Position numbers and translations under genes: made by a program. 64,000 nucleotides of DNA from Roseovarius litorisediminis (lineage in GTDB: Bacteria > Pseudomonadota > Alphaproteobacteria > Rhodobacterales > Rhodobacteraceae), in NCBI RefSeq assembly GCF_900172295.1, contig NZ_FWFL01000002.1, positions 434,001-498,000 of the forward strand. Reading direction: 5' to 3'. This document shows positions 8,348-18,202 of the stretch, piece by piece (the stretch's first letter is position 1; every line of letters begins with the position of its first letter). The notes beneath the pieces are model-generated. The model ran no database searches, had not been told where the DNA came from, and was given only the letters and a program-made list of their open reading frames with translations.

Positions 8348-9280
8348 TCAGTAGCCCAGATTGCGGTCAACCAGATACAGAAATGGTTCGCCTGCTTCAC
8401 CGCGCCGGACGTTTTCAGCGATCACGCGGGCCGAAGTGATGGGCCGGGTTTCCGAGGCGATGTGCGGGGTGACCGTCACCTTTTCATGTGCCCAGAACGG
8501 ATGTTCCGGCGGCAGAGGTTCCTGCCGGAAAACATCCAGCGTTGCGTGGCCGATCTGGCCCGTTTCCAAAGCTGCCAGCAGCGCGTGATCGTCAATCAGC
8601 GGTCCGCGGCCAGGGTTAATGATCATTGCTCCCGGTGGCATCAGCGCCAGCGTTTCGGCGTTGATGATGTTTTCGGTTTCACCGGTAAGCGGTAGCAGAA
8701 GAATAAGAATCTCGGCACTGCTGAGCGCTTTGCGCAGCCCTTCATCTCCAGACAGGCAGGTAATCCCTTCAACTGATTTGGTTGTGCGGCTCCATCCTGT
8801 GACCGGGAAATCCAGACCTGCCAGCGCCAGTGCACAGGCCTGTCCAAGTTCCCCCAGCCCCAGCAGTGTCACAGGTCGGTCTGAGGCGAGCGGCGGTATA
8901 ACCTTGCGCCATACACCATCTTGCCCAAGAATGTGCCGGTCCATACCCAGGTGATGGCGCAGCGCGTGTCCGGTGACCCATTCCACCATGCCCTGCGTAA
9001 GACCGTCGTCCACCATCCGCGCCAGCGGGATGCGCAAGGTATCGTTGCCCACCACATCCTCGACCCCGGCCCAAAGGTTTAACACCGCCCTGGCACGGCT
9101 GAAGGGGGTAAAATCCTGCAGCTCGCTGTTGGGGGCGTAGATGATATAGTCAACCTGATCAGCGGGCAGGTCCATGGACAGATTGGCATCAACACCCTGC
9201 TCGGAAAAGGCTGTTTTCAGGGGGATTTTGTAGGTTTCCCACCGCTCAGGAAGGGCGGCAAACAGGACATTGACGGACAT
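8348..9280 (-). CDS. ghrA: Glyoxylate/hydroxypyruvate reductase A-like 2-hydroxyacid dehydrogenase
   Basis: Start set at the ATG giving MSVNVLFAALPERW, preceded by GAGGTAGAATA; 310 residues, as in GhrA. A catalytic domain surrounds a Rossmann domain with TLLGLGELGQACALAL. The active-site Arg is in NPGRGPLIDD, a Glu in the FRQEPLPPEHPFW region, and the His in VTPHIASETRP. Known role: NAD(P)H-dependent reduction of glyoxylate or hydroxypyruvate. It follows rodA by 4 bp and is probably the last gene of the cell-shape operon, an unrelated metabolic passenger. Confidence 0.9.
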   Translation of the reverse strand: MSVNVLFAALPERWETYKIPLKTAFSEQGVDANLSMDLPADQVDYIIYAPNSELQDFTPFSRARAVLNLWAGVEDVVGNDTLRIPLARMVDDGLTQGMVEWVTGHALRHHLGMDRHILGQDGVWRKVIPPLASDRPVTLLGLGELGQACALALAGLDFPVTGWSRTTKSVEGITCLSGDEGLRKALSSAEILILLLPLTGETENIINAETLALMPPGAMIINPGRGPLIDDHALLAALETGQIGHATLDVFRQEPLPPEHPFWAHEKVTVTPHIASETRPITSARVIAENVRRGEAGEPFLYLVDRNLGY

Positions 9281-9284
9281 TATT

Positions 9285-10424
9285 CTACCTCGGTTTATGG
9301 ATATGGGCGCTTTGAACCAGGCCAAAGCCAAGCATCAGCACCAGCATGGCCGAGCCACCATAGCTGACCAGCGGCAGCGGCACACCCACCACCGGGGCCA
9401 TCCCCATGACCATTGACATATTGACCGCAAAGAACAGAAAAAACGTGGCGGCGACACCAAGGATCAGCAGCGATGAAAACCGGTCGCGGTTCGAGATTGC
9501 AGCCGAAATACAGAACACGATGATCAGCGCATAGAGGCACAACAAAGAAAAAGCGCCGATAAAACCGAATTCCTCGGCCAGGGTCACAAAGATGAAATCG
9601 GTGTGTTTTTCGGGCAGGAAATTCAACCTCGATTGGGTGCCCTGCATGAATCCCTTACCCGTCCAGCCACCCGAGCCGAGGGCGATTTTGGACTGGGTGA
9701 TATGGTACCCATGGTTCAGCGGATCGCTGGATGGATCAAGGAAGGTGTCAATGCGTTTGAACTGATAGTCCTTCAGCATCTGCCACGGGGTGCCGCGACT
9801 TTGAAAAACGGTGGTGATCAGCCCGACCCCTGCAGCTACAACGGCGGCAAAATAGGCCCAGTGGACGCCTGCCAGAAACATGATCAGACCGCCGGCTATG
9901 ATCAGCAAAATAGATGTTCCAAGATCCGGTTGCCGCAGAACAAGGGCAACCGGAATAAGAATGAATAAAACGGGTAGAAACACCCATAGGGGCCTTGAAG
10001 TTCGTTTTGTCGGCAGCCAGTCGTAATAGGCGGCCAGCAGCATGACGAGGGTGATTTTCATCAGTTCCGAGGGCTGAAGGCGCATGAACCCAAGGTCGAT
10101 CCAGCGCTGGGCCCCCTTACCTTCGGAGCCGACCAGTTCGACGGCGACAAGAAGAAGGACCGAGATCAGATAGGCCAGGACCGACATGTTGCGCCAGAAC
10201 CAGATCGGGACCATGGCCACGAACATCATTACGGTAAAGCCCAATATAAACCGTTTCATCTGCGGCTCGGCCCAGGGTTTAAACGACCCGCCAGCCACCG
10301 AATAAAGCATCAGGAAACCGACCGAGGCCACCGAGACCAACAGGATCGCCAGTGGCCAGTTGAGGTGAAGCACCTTGCGCAGACCTGTTGGTGTGGTTTT
10401 GACAGAGTATTCAAGATAGCTCAT
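9285..10424 (-). CDS. rodA: Rod-shape peptidoglycan glycosyltransferase RodA
   Basis: A 379-residue SEDS-family integral membrane protein with about ten hydrophobic segments. It contains FMRLQPSELMKI, the long loop with GTQSRLNFLPEKHTDFIF, and the terminal GVPLPLVSYGGSAML typical of RodA/FtsW. Known role: polymerises lipid II in the elongasome together with PBP2. The ATG overlaps the mrdA stop by four bases (ATGA), indicating translational coupling. It belongs to the mreB-mreC-mreD-mrdA-rodA operon. Confidence 0.96.
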   Translation of the reverse strand: MSYLEYSVKTTPTGLRKVLHLNWPLAILLVSVASVGFLMLYSVAGGSFKPWAEPQMKRFILGFTVMMFVAMVPIWFWRNMSVLAYLISVLLLVAVELVGSEGKGAQRWIDLGFMRLQPSELMKITLVMLLAAYYDWLPTKRTSRPLWVFLPVLFILIPVALVLRQPDLGTSILLIIAGGLIMFLAGVHWAYFAAVVAAGVGLITTVFQSRGTPWQMLKDYQFKRIDTFLDPSSDPLNHGYHITQSKIALGSGGWTGKGFMQGTQSRLNFLPEKHTDFIFVTLAEEFGFIGAFSLLCLYALIIVFCISAAISNRDRFSSLLILGVAATFFLFFAVNMSMVMGMAPVVGVPLPLVSYGGSAMLVLMLGFGLVQSAHIHKPR

Positions 10425-12364
10425 GCGCGGTCGCTTTCGTCACCGGCGGTGTGTGGGCGGGCGCGGCGTAGCTCTTCTTGCCGTTTCTTTACAATGCCGC
10501 GATCTTTTTCGGGGTAGACATCAAGCGGCGGGTCATCCCCATAAAGAGCCTGCAGAACAATATCGCGGGCAACAGGGGCGGCGGCTGTCGAGCCACCCCC
10601 GCCATGTTCGACAACAACGGCCACGGCGACCTTTGGGTTGTCAAACGGGGCAAAGCTGACGAACAGGGCATGATCGCGCTGTTCCCAAGGCAAGGCGCTG
10701 TTTTTGCGCACGCCAGTGGCGCGTTCACCGCTTGAGATGTTACGCACCTGGCTGGTGCCGGTCTTGCCCGCCATGCGGAACGCGTCTTCGATGATGCGGC
10801 TGCCATAGGCCGTTCCACGGCGGTTGTTCGAGACCGCATACATCGCCTTGCGTACCTCGCGCAGCAGGTTTTCATTGAGACCCAGATCTTCGCCATGGCC
10901 GGTGGGTTGTTCAACGCCGTTGACCGATTTGATCAGACGAGGGGTGACCGAGCGGCCGGTCGCAAGGCGTGACGCCATGACGGCCAGTTGTAGCGGCGAG
11001 GTCAGAACAAACCCCTGGCCGATCGCTGCGTTCACGCTGTCGCCGATCACCCAGTCGGTACCCTTGTTTGCAAGTTTCCACTCTTTGGTGGGCGCCAATC
11101 CTTTGGCGACGCTGGTCAGCGGAAGGTCATAGGCAACCCCAAGCCCGAGCCGCATCGCCATATTACTGATGTTTTCAATACCGGTGCGCAGAGCCATTTC
11201 GTAATAATAAACATCGCAGCTTTCGCGCAATGAGCGGTGCAGGTCGACATTTCCGTGCCCTGCGCGCTTCCAGCAGTGAAATCGGCGGCCGCTGACCTTT
11301 AGGTGGCCGGGGCAGTACACCGTATCGTTCAGACTTGCGTGCCCGTTCTCGAGTGCGGCAAGGGCCGTTACCATCTTGAAAGTCGACCCCGGGGGATAAA
11401 TGCCCTGTACGGCCTTGTTCGGCAGCGGGCGGTATTTGTTGTCCAGCAGAGCTTTGTAGTTGGCTACGGAAATGCCGCGCACAAAAAGATTGGGATCATA
11501 GCTGGGCGATGAGGCACAGGCCAGCAAATCGCCGGTTTCGCAGTCGATGACCACGGCGGCGGCACTTTCGCCCTCAAGCCGTGCGCTGACATAGGATTGC
11601 AGGTTATTGTCGATGCTGACCTGCAGGTCAGCGCCGGCTTGCCCCTCTTTGCGGTCCAGTTCCCGCATGACCTGACCGGTGGCATTCACCTCGACGCGCT
11701 TTGATCCGGCTTTGCCACGCAGCAAATCCTCGCGTTTGGCTTCAAGTCCGATTTTGCCGATCTGGAACCGCGGAATCAGCAAAAGCTGGTCAGGGGCGTC
11801 GATCTTTTCAAGGTCACGGTCGCTGACCGGGCCAACGTATCCAACCAGATGGGCATAATCCTTGCCGTTTGGATAGCGGCGGGAAAGACCCACTTCGGGT
11901 GTTACACCGGGCAGGGCGGGGGTGTTGACCGCTATACGGCTGATTTCGTCCCAGCTAACGCGTTCGGCGATGGTTACGGGGGTGTCGCCGCGCAATTCAC
12001 GCAGGTCGCGCATGGCGCGTCTCAGCTCATCAGGATCCAGTTCGACCAACCGGGAGAGGCGGGCAATAACCTCGTCAACGTCACCGGCCTCTTCGCGCAC
12101 CATGGTGATACGATAGCTTGGGACGTTTTCGGCGATAACGGCGCCATTGCGGTCAAAGATTCGGCCGCGGGTGGGCGGAATGAGACGGATGTTGATCCTG
12201 TTTTCATCCGCCAGCAGGCGAAACTGATCCGCCTGATCCACCTGCAAGTACCGCATACGCAGGGCCAGAAGGCCCATAAAGCCGACTTGCGCCCCACCCA
12301 GGATCAACCCGCGCCGGGTGATCAGGCGATGGCTTTCGGCGCTATCTTTGGGTGCGCGTCTCAT
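10421..12364 (-). CDS. mrdA: Penicillin-binding protein 2 (elongation transpeptidase)
   Basis: A 647-residue class B penicillin-binding protein. A single N-terminal membrane segment (GLILGGAQVGFMGLLALRMRY) is followed by the PBP dimerisation domain and a transpeptidase domain. The active-site serine is in the SxxK motif GSTFKMV, the SxN motif is in GDSVNAAIGQ, and the KTG motif is KTGTSQ. Known role: crosslinks glycan strands made by RodA during lateral wall growth. Its start overlaps the mreD stop by four bases and its end overlaps rodA. The C-terminus ends in a charged tail (EKDRGIVKKRQEELRRARP). Confidence 0.96.
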   Translation of the reverse strand: MRRAPKDSAESHRLITRRGLILGGAQVGFMGLLALRMRYLQVDQADQFRLLADENRINIRLIPPTRGRIFDRNGAVIAENVPSYRITMVREEAGDVDEVIARLSRLVELDPDELRRAMRDLRELRGDTPVTIAERVSWDEISRIAVNTPALPGVTPEVGLSRRYPNGKDYAHLVGYVGPVSDRDLEKIDAPDQLLLIPRFQIGKIGLEAKREDLLRGKAGSKRVEVNATGQVMRELDRKEGQAGADLQVSIDNNLQSYVSARLEGESAAAVVIDCETGDLLACASSPSYDPNLFVRGISVANYKALLDNKYRPLPNKAVQGIYPPGSTFKMVTALAALENGHASLNDTVYCPGHLKVSGRRFHCWKRAGHGNVDLHRSLRESCDVYYYEMALRTGIENISNMAMRLGLGVAYDLPLTSVAKGLAPTKEWKLANKGTDWVIGDSVNAAIGQGFVLTSPLQLAVMASRLATGRSVTPRLIKSVNGVEQPTGHGEDLGLNENLLREVRKAMYAVSNNRRGTAYGSRIIEDAFRMAGKTGTSQVRNISSGERATGVRKNSALPWEQRDHALFVSFAPFDNPKVAVAVVVEHGGGGSTAAAPVARDIVLQALYGDDPPLDVYPEKDRGIVKKRQEELRRARPHTAGDESDRA

Positions 12365-12900
12365 AAGCGTCTTCCATGGGCATCAAGGTCACCAGGGGCA
12401 AGTTTGCGTACCCCCAAGATGGCATGTGACAGCCAGACCACAAGCGGGTAGGCCAACAGGGTCATGACAAGCTGCATCGCGCTTAGCCAGAGAGGGGCCT
12501 GATCAACCAGAAGAATTGCCAGAATAAGGCGAAAAGCCAGCGTCATCGCAATCAGCGTAGTTGTAACTGTCAGCCATTCGACGGGAAATGCCAGTTCGCG
12601 CAGGCCCGGCGCGCGTGCGCGCAGGGTTTCACTGCCCAGCAGGACCAATGCCGCCCACAGACCGGGTGGACGCTGGAACAAAAGATCAGTCAGGACAAAA
12701 ACCAGCGCAACAAGCAAAGGCGGTACAAATTCCGGCCGCCGCACTACCCAGGCAAAGGTGAGCGCCAGCACAAGATCCGGCCCGGCCCACCCTCTTGGCA
12801 CGGTGTTGACTGGCAAAAGGTGCATGAACACGACGATCAGGCACAGCAGCAAATAAAAGCTGCGCATGATCCAGAAATGTTGTCCGCTACGTTCAGCCAT
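12361..12900 (-). CDS. mreD: Rod-shape-determining membrane protein MreD
   Basis: Start placed at MAERSGQHFW (ATG at 12900), overlapping the mreC stop by 8 bp; a longer frame exists but lies wholly inside mreC. This gives 179 residues with about five hydrophobic helices and little else, typical of MreD. Known role: inner-membrane component of the MreBCD elongasome. Identification rests on position between mreC and mrdA, size and hydropathy, since MreD sequence is poorly conserved. Confidence 0.9.
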   Translation of the reverse strand: MAERSGQHFWIMRSFYLLLCLIVVFMHLLPVNTVPRGWAGPDLVLALTFAWVVRRPEFVPPLLVALVFVLTDLLFQRPPGLWAALVLLGSETLRARAPGLRELAFPVEWLTVTTTLIAMTLAFRLILAILLVDQAPLWLSAMQLVMTLLAYPLVVWLSHAILGVRKLAPGDLDAHGRRL

Positions 12901-13810
12901 CGCCAGCCTCGACAGGGTCGGTGGCGGTTTCCTGTTCCTGATCAGGGAGAGCGGCCGGGGCAATCAGATTACCGGGATCGGAAATGGATTCATGGCCGTA
13001 GTTGCGCAGGACGCGTAGAAATTCCAGCCGCTCATAGTCGGCGGCCAGACGGACGCGCATACGTCCGCCCGGATCTTCGGCAATCTGCCCGACCAACAGA
13101 CCGGCGGGAAAGACCTCGCCATCGCCCGAGGTCATGACGCGGTCGCCCGGACGGACCTGATCGGGATTTTCAACGAAATCGACATGCGGTGACGTGGTGT
13201 TGTCGCCGATCAAAAGTGCGCGCTGACCAGAGGGCTGGACAAGCACGGGTATACGACTCGAAGTGTCTGTCAGCAGGATAACCCGGGCCGTTTTGTGCCC
13301 TACGCCCGAGATGCGCCCGACTAGTCCCAGCCCGTCCATGGAGGCCCAGCCATCGACAATGCCATCGCGGGCGCCGACGTTGATAAGAACCGATTGGCGA
13401 AAAGGCGAGCCGCTATCGGCCATGACAACGCCGGTGATATAGGTCAGGCGCGGGTCAAGCTGCACATTGTTCAGATCCAACAGACGGGCGTTTTCCTGAC
13501 CCAGTTGCAACGCCGCTTCTTTCCAGGCTTTCATGCGCTGAAGTTCGCGTCGAAGTTCCTGATTTTGCTGATATATCCTTTGGTAGCTTTGAAAATCACG
13601 CACGATATTTATAGCTCCGGTCACAGGTGCCATGGCCCAATCAAAGCTAGGAACGACGCGGTCTATGATCTGAGCGCGGAACCGTTCGACCCGTGGGCTA
13701 TCGATCCGCCAGAGCAGGAAAATACTGATAAGGCACAATAACAAAACCCCGATCAGCAGGCGCTTGAGCGGGCCGGTATAGTCTTCGTCTTGTGCTCGGT
13801 CCTTTGCCAA
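12893..13810 (-). CDS. mreC: Rod-shape-determining protein MreC
   Basis: A 305-residue bitopic protein. It has a cytosolic N-terminus, a membrane helix (RLLIGVLLLCLISIFLLW), a coiled-coil stretch (QRIYQQNQELRRELQRMKAW), then the periplasmic beta domains with VLINVGARDGIVDGW and VGHKTARVILLTD. The initiation codon appears to be TTG at 13810, behind a GGGGGA Shine-Dalgarno. Known role: periplasmic scaffold linking MreB, MreD and PBP2. It starts 31 bp after mreB and overlaps mreD. Confidence 0.95.
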   Translation of the reverse strand: MAKDRAQDEDYTGPLKRLLIGVLLLCLISIFLLWRIDSPRVERFRAQIIDRVVPSFDWAMAPVTGAINIVRDFQSYQRIYQQNQELRRELQRMKAWKEAALQLGQENARLLDLNNVQLDPRLTYITGVVMADSGSPFRQSVLINVGARDGIVDGWASMDGLGLVGRISGVGHKTARVILLTDTSSRIPVLVQPSGQRALLIGDNTTSPHVDFVENPDQVRPGDRVMTSGDGEVFPAGLLVGQIAEDPGGRMRVRLAADYERLEFLRVLRNYGHESISDPGNLIAPAALPDQEQETATDPVEAGDG

Positions 13811-13841
13811 AAGGTCCCCCTTTGTTCAAAAGGTGGGCGTC

Positions 13842-14939
<1,098 letters not shown>

Positions 14940-15131
14940 TCACGAACCGTCGTCCTTATAGTTGGCAGGTCGCACGGACGAAAGGGCCTGTTTTAACCCT
15001 GTAAGCATCAAACTGCCGGGGCGGGGCTTTGCAGGCCGTTTTGATGGATTGCGCCGGGTATGCAGCCGGAAAATGATTGGCCATGATGCCGCGTTCGGAT
15101 CGCGCTGTCGCATATATCTTGGTCTGCGGAT

Positions 15132-15929
15132 TTAGACATAAAGGTGTGAGGGGCGAAAGATTGCGTTTATGTTGTCGCTTTCCACGTCCGTTACAAACGG
15201 GCGCTGTGCGGCGGGAATGATGCAGACATCGTAAATCTCGGACGCGATGCCATCAATTGTAAGGCTGTGCTTTATCTTGCCGCTACGCAGATCAATTATC
15301 GAAATCTGGCACTCAGGCTCGATTTTCTTGCGGCTGAGAATATCATTGAGTGGCGTATCATCGTTGCCTTCGAAAACGCCGGTTTCTCTTGGTTTTGAAG
15401 ATCCGACAAAGGCGAAATTACGCCAGAACGAAATGCCCCGAGTAAAGCCGGGGATAAAGCAAATTGGCGTGTATTGCCCCGTTTTGCGGTCAATATGGCC
15501 AAATTCACCACAGCCGCTGTTTGCAACATAAAGCTCTCCCTGATGGAGTTGCGGCGAGTGTGGCATATGCAGGCCCCGGCAGATCACTTCATTTTCCGTG
15601 ACGTCCATTACAATGCCGCTGGCCTCACTTTTAGGCAGCTCCCGCCAACCCCGCAGGCGGTCAGTTTCCGCAAAGGCCGTCACATATTTTGGCTTTCCAT
15701 TCTCAAGCGCGAGACAATTCAGATGGCATTTGTCGCCATATTCGAACTTGCTGATGAAAGGTGGTTTCCAGACCGGTTCGAAACTCCATTTGGGGTGTAG
15801 TTTGCCAATGCAATTGAAGTTGCATGAAATGAAAAAGACGCCTTCGTCTGAAGCCCTGACATCATGCAGGTTAATCATGCCTGTTGTCGTGGCGGAATAC
15901 TGGGCCGGCGCCGCAAGGCCTGATGCCAA
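15132..15929 (-). pseudogene. TIGR03032-family protein, N-terminus lost
   Basis: 265 residues remain. The segment from GMINLHDV onward follows the TIGR03032 (DUF4915-like) pattern closely: FISCNFNCIGKLHPKWSF, WKPPFISK, GDKCHLNCLAL, YVTAFAETD, GWRE, ICRGLHMPHSPQLH, LYVANSGCGE, FIPGFTRGISF and IYDVCIIP. Family members are about 340-360 residues, so roughly the first 80-90 are missing. Upstream the frame is open only to the stop of an IS3 remnant, and the first available start is a TTG. The family's function is unknown; the repeated strands suggest a beta-propeller. An insertion followed by deletion most likely broke the gene. Confidence 0.75.
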
Positions 15930-15979
15930 ACCGGATATCCGGGTGGCGATCCAACGCGCGGCACTCAGAATGAATATGA

Positions 15980-16004
15980 AAAGGCAGGCTGCTCGCCTGC
16001 CTTT
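15980..16004. terminator. Strong hairpin between IS3 remnant and TIGR03032 fragment
   Basis: Ten-base perfect stem AAAGGCAGGC / GCCTGCCTTT with a five-base loop. T-rich sequence follows on both strands (TTTCTCTATTTT on plus, TTTTCATATTC on minus), so it could act as a bidirectional intrinsic terminator. On the minus strand it would stop readthrough from the M24/IS side into the TIGR03032 fragment. Confidence 0.55.
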
Positions 16005-16016
16005 CTCTATTTTAAA

Positions 16017-16446
16017 TCAGCCGCTTACCGCTATCGCCGCAATCCACGCTGGCTGCGCGGTAGGGGTTCGATGTGAACAACAACAATGCCAGGAAAAAGG
16101 GCCCTGTCCATGCTTTGTGTGATCCCCTGTCCGCCAGGGTCGTTGCCATAACAGCTCGGCCCTGATCTCCTTGAAGAGGGGTTCGACCGCTGCGTTGTCA
16201 TAGCATCTGCCCCTTCCGCGCATCGAAATCTTGAAGCCATGCAGGCGCAGAAGCTTCTTCCGCAGCTCCGCGATCTCGCGTTCGAGATTGGCCTGGAAAG
16301 TCGGCTTCTCAGGATTGCGCCGATCCTGTTGGATCCAGCGGCTCAGTGTTGAGAAGCCGATGCCAAAATCTGCGGCCACCTGCTTGCGTGGCAGCCCACT
16401 CGTCAATGCTACGCGCACCTCTTCCGCGACAGGTCAGTCTTGGGGG
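16017..16446 (-). mobile_element. IS3-family insertion sequence remnant with internal deletion
   Basis: One frame (16418-16017) starts as the helix-turn-helix OrfA of an IS3-family element (RVALTSGLPRKQVAADFGIG, STLSRWIQQDRRNPEK, EREIAELRKKLLRL). It then jumps directly to the C-terminal integrase motif of OrfB (HGFKISMRGRGRCYDNAAVE, LFKEIRAELLWQRPW). The end of OrfA and nearly all of the DDE domain are missing. After LLWQRPW the sequence degenerates. On the minus strand the probable left end reads TGTACCCCCAAGACTGACCTG from about 16446 down; no matching right inverted repeat was found before the TIGR03032 fragment. The element cannot transpose. Confidence 0.8.
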
Positions 16447-16532
16447 TACATAATCCCATAGTTGCTTGCAGGGTTGTCGAAGGGCCAGAATTCCAGCATG
16501 TCGGCGTCGCCTCCGGGTTGGTGTTTGCGCAT
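16434..16532 (-). pseudogene. First codons of a cupin-like gene cut by the IS3 remnant
   Basis: Ten bases after the M24 peptidase stop there is a good Shine-Dalgarno (AGAGGAAACGG) and an ATG opening a 32-codon frame beginning MRKHQPGGDADMLEFW and continuing FDNPASNYGI before running into the IS end and stopping. The phrase around NPASNY resembles the N-terminus of small cupin proteins, from memory and with modest confidence. The placement shows that an operon gene downstream of the peptidase was interrupted. Confidence 0.5.
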
Positions 16533-16542
16533 CCGTTTCCTC

Positions 16543-17709
16543 TTATATGACCGGAAGTTCGGGGGCCGCACGCGTTGTCAAAAGGCGACCGCCCTCTGAT
16601 GTCACGACGATGTTTTCTTCGTGCACCATCATCATACCGTCACCGTAGGACAGCGAGGGTTCCAGCGTCAGCACCATATTTTCCTTCAGCTCTGTGGTGT
16701 CGAAGGCCGCATGGCTGGGTTGTTCGGTCAGTTGCATGCCAAGCCCGTGACCAAGCCGTCCGATGTCTCCACCGCTGTCGTCCATCTCGGCAATCACGGC
16801 AGACATGGCCTGGAACAGATCCCGGCAGGTGGCACCGGGGCGGGCGGCGGCGATGCCGGCTTCGGTTGCACGCCAAAGCGTGTCGTAAACGCGACGGGCC
16901 CTGTCATCGGCCGTGCCAATTGCCCAGTTCCGGTCAAAGTCGCAGAAATAGCCGTCCCAGGTGCAGCCCGTGTCGATCATCAAGACATCACCGTTCTGTA
17001 ATGGACGCCGCGTTGGGGGTGAGATCACATCGGCATAACCGCCTTGTTGCGCGCCGCCGACCACATAGGGCGCATCATCGGCGCCCTGGGCCAAAGCCTC
17101 GCGACGGAACTGACGGAAGGCTTCGTCAAGTGGCATGCCGGTCGACACGATTTGCGGTACGCGGGCAAAGGTAGCAGAACCGATGGCGCAGATATGCGCC
17201 AGTTTTTCGATCTCGCCAGCGGATTTGACCATTCGCAACCCCTGAACCAGCCCTGTGGCATCGCCGATCTGCAATCCCGGCAGGTTCACGATCAGGCGTT
17301 CCCAGTCGCCCAGCGGCATGCGCAGCGCAGTTTCGTGGCCTTTCATCACGCCAAGTTTCGCCCCACTGGAGGCCAGAGGCGACAAAAGCTCGGTCAACAG
17401 GCTGATACCGTCATCCTGCGGGGCAGGGGCGCTCCATGTGCGGATGTCGTCAAGCCAGGACCGGCGCATCAACTCGGCGCCAATCTCTGGAATAAGGGCG
17501 ATGGGTTTGCCTGTGGACGGGACAAAAAGAAACCACGGTCGCGTCGGGCTTTGCCAGAACAGGGTGTGGAAACCACTGAAATAACGCACATCCGGTTCGC
17601 TCATCAACAGCAGGCCGTCCAGGCCCTGATCTGCCATCCTGGCCTGCGCATTTGCGGTGCGGGTTTTAAATTCGGATTCCGGAAATCCGCGTTGCATGAT
17701 TTCAGACAT
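16543..17709 (-). CDS. M24-family metallopeptidase (Xaa-Pro dipeptidase / creatinase-like)
   Basis: Start set at MSEIMQRGFPESEF, behind AAAAAGGGTGCAAC; 388 residues. An N-terminal creatinase domain (DGLLLMSEPDVRYFSGF) precedes a pita-bread domain. All five metal ligands appear present: Asp in MIDTGCTWDG, Asp in YFCDFDRNW, His in LGHGLGMQL, Glu in LTLEPSL and Glu in VHEENIVV. Members hydrolyse Xaa-Pro dipeptides or small amidino/ectoine-type substrates; the substrate here is unknown. It sits 37 bp after the GntR gene, and the next gene in the operon is destroyed, so the pathway may be inactive. Confidence 0.85.
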   Translation of the reverse strand: MSEIMQRGFPESEFKTRTANAQARMADQGLDGLLLMSEPDVRYFSGFHTLFWQSPTRPWFLFVPSTGKPIALIPEIGAELMRRSWLDDIRTWSAPAPQDDGISLLTELLSPLASSGAKLGVMKGHETALRMPLGDWERLIVNLPGLQIGDATGLVQGLRMVKSAGEIEKLAHICAIGSATFARVPQIVSTGMPLDEAFRQFRREALAQGADDAPYVVGGAQQGGYADVISPPTRRPLQNGDVLMIDTGCTWDGYFCDFDRNWAIGTADDRARRVYDTLWRATEAGIAAARPGATCRDLFQAMSAVIAEMDDSGGDIGRLGHGLGMQLTEQPSHAAFDTTELKENMVLTLEPSLSYGDGMMMVHEENIVVTSEGGRLLTTRAAPELPVI

Positions 17710-17746
17710 GTTGCACCCTTTTTGCTTGATTGGCGTATCTTTGGTT

Positions 17747-18184
17747 TCAGGCATTTTGATTGACAAACGCACGGGCAGAGAATTCGGTCAGTTCGCCGCG
17801 CCACATTTGAAAGCCGGTGCAGAACGGTTTGCCCGCGTCATCGCGGATCACCTGTTCCAGTTCGATGCCGGTGGCCAGTGCGTCGGCGGAAAAGCTGATC
17901 ATCCGGCTGATATCATAGGTCAGACGGGGTGGCGAAACGAAGCGCCCGCGCCGTTGTTCGCTATAGGCCAGCCCTTCCAGTTCAAGCACCTCAAGCGCGC
18001 GCCGGGAGGTCATCCGGCTGACATTGAATTGCTCAGCCACCACGCGTTTCGATGGCAGCGGCGCGTGTTCCGGCAGGGCACGGTCAACGATCTGTTGGCG
18101 CAGTGCATCGACGATTTGCCGAAACATGGGGGCTTCGGATGTCTGAGGTCGGGGCAATTGGGCGGTTACCTTGGCAGGATTCAT
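17747..18184 (-). CDS. GntR/HutC-family regulator with an internally deleted UTRA domain
   Basis: 145 residues against about 240 for the family. The winged-helix DNA-binding domain is intact (FRQIVDALRQQIVDRALPEH, LPSKRVVAEQFNVSRMTSRR, GRFVSPP). The effector-binding UTRA domain begins normally (RLTYDISRMISFSADALATG) and then goes straight to what reads as its last strands (IELEQVIRDDAGKPF, WRGELTEFSARAF). About 90-100 residues from the middle therefore appear to be missing in frame, with the junction near residue 97-103. The protein may still bind DNA but probably cannot sense its ligand normally. Divergent from the PhyH gene, with a repeat pair between them. Confidence 0.8.
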   Translation of the reverse strand: MNPAKVTAQLPRPQTSEAPMFRQIVDALRQQIVDRALPEHAPLPSKRVVAEQFNVSRMTSRRALEVLELEGLAYSEQRRGRFVSPPRLTYDISRMISFSADALATGIELEQVIRDDAGKPFCTGFQMWRGELTEFSARAFVNQNA

Positions 18185-18202
18185 CTTTGTGTATCACCCT
18201 GC

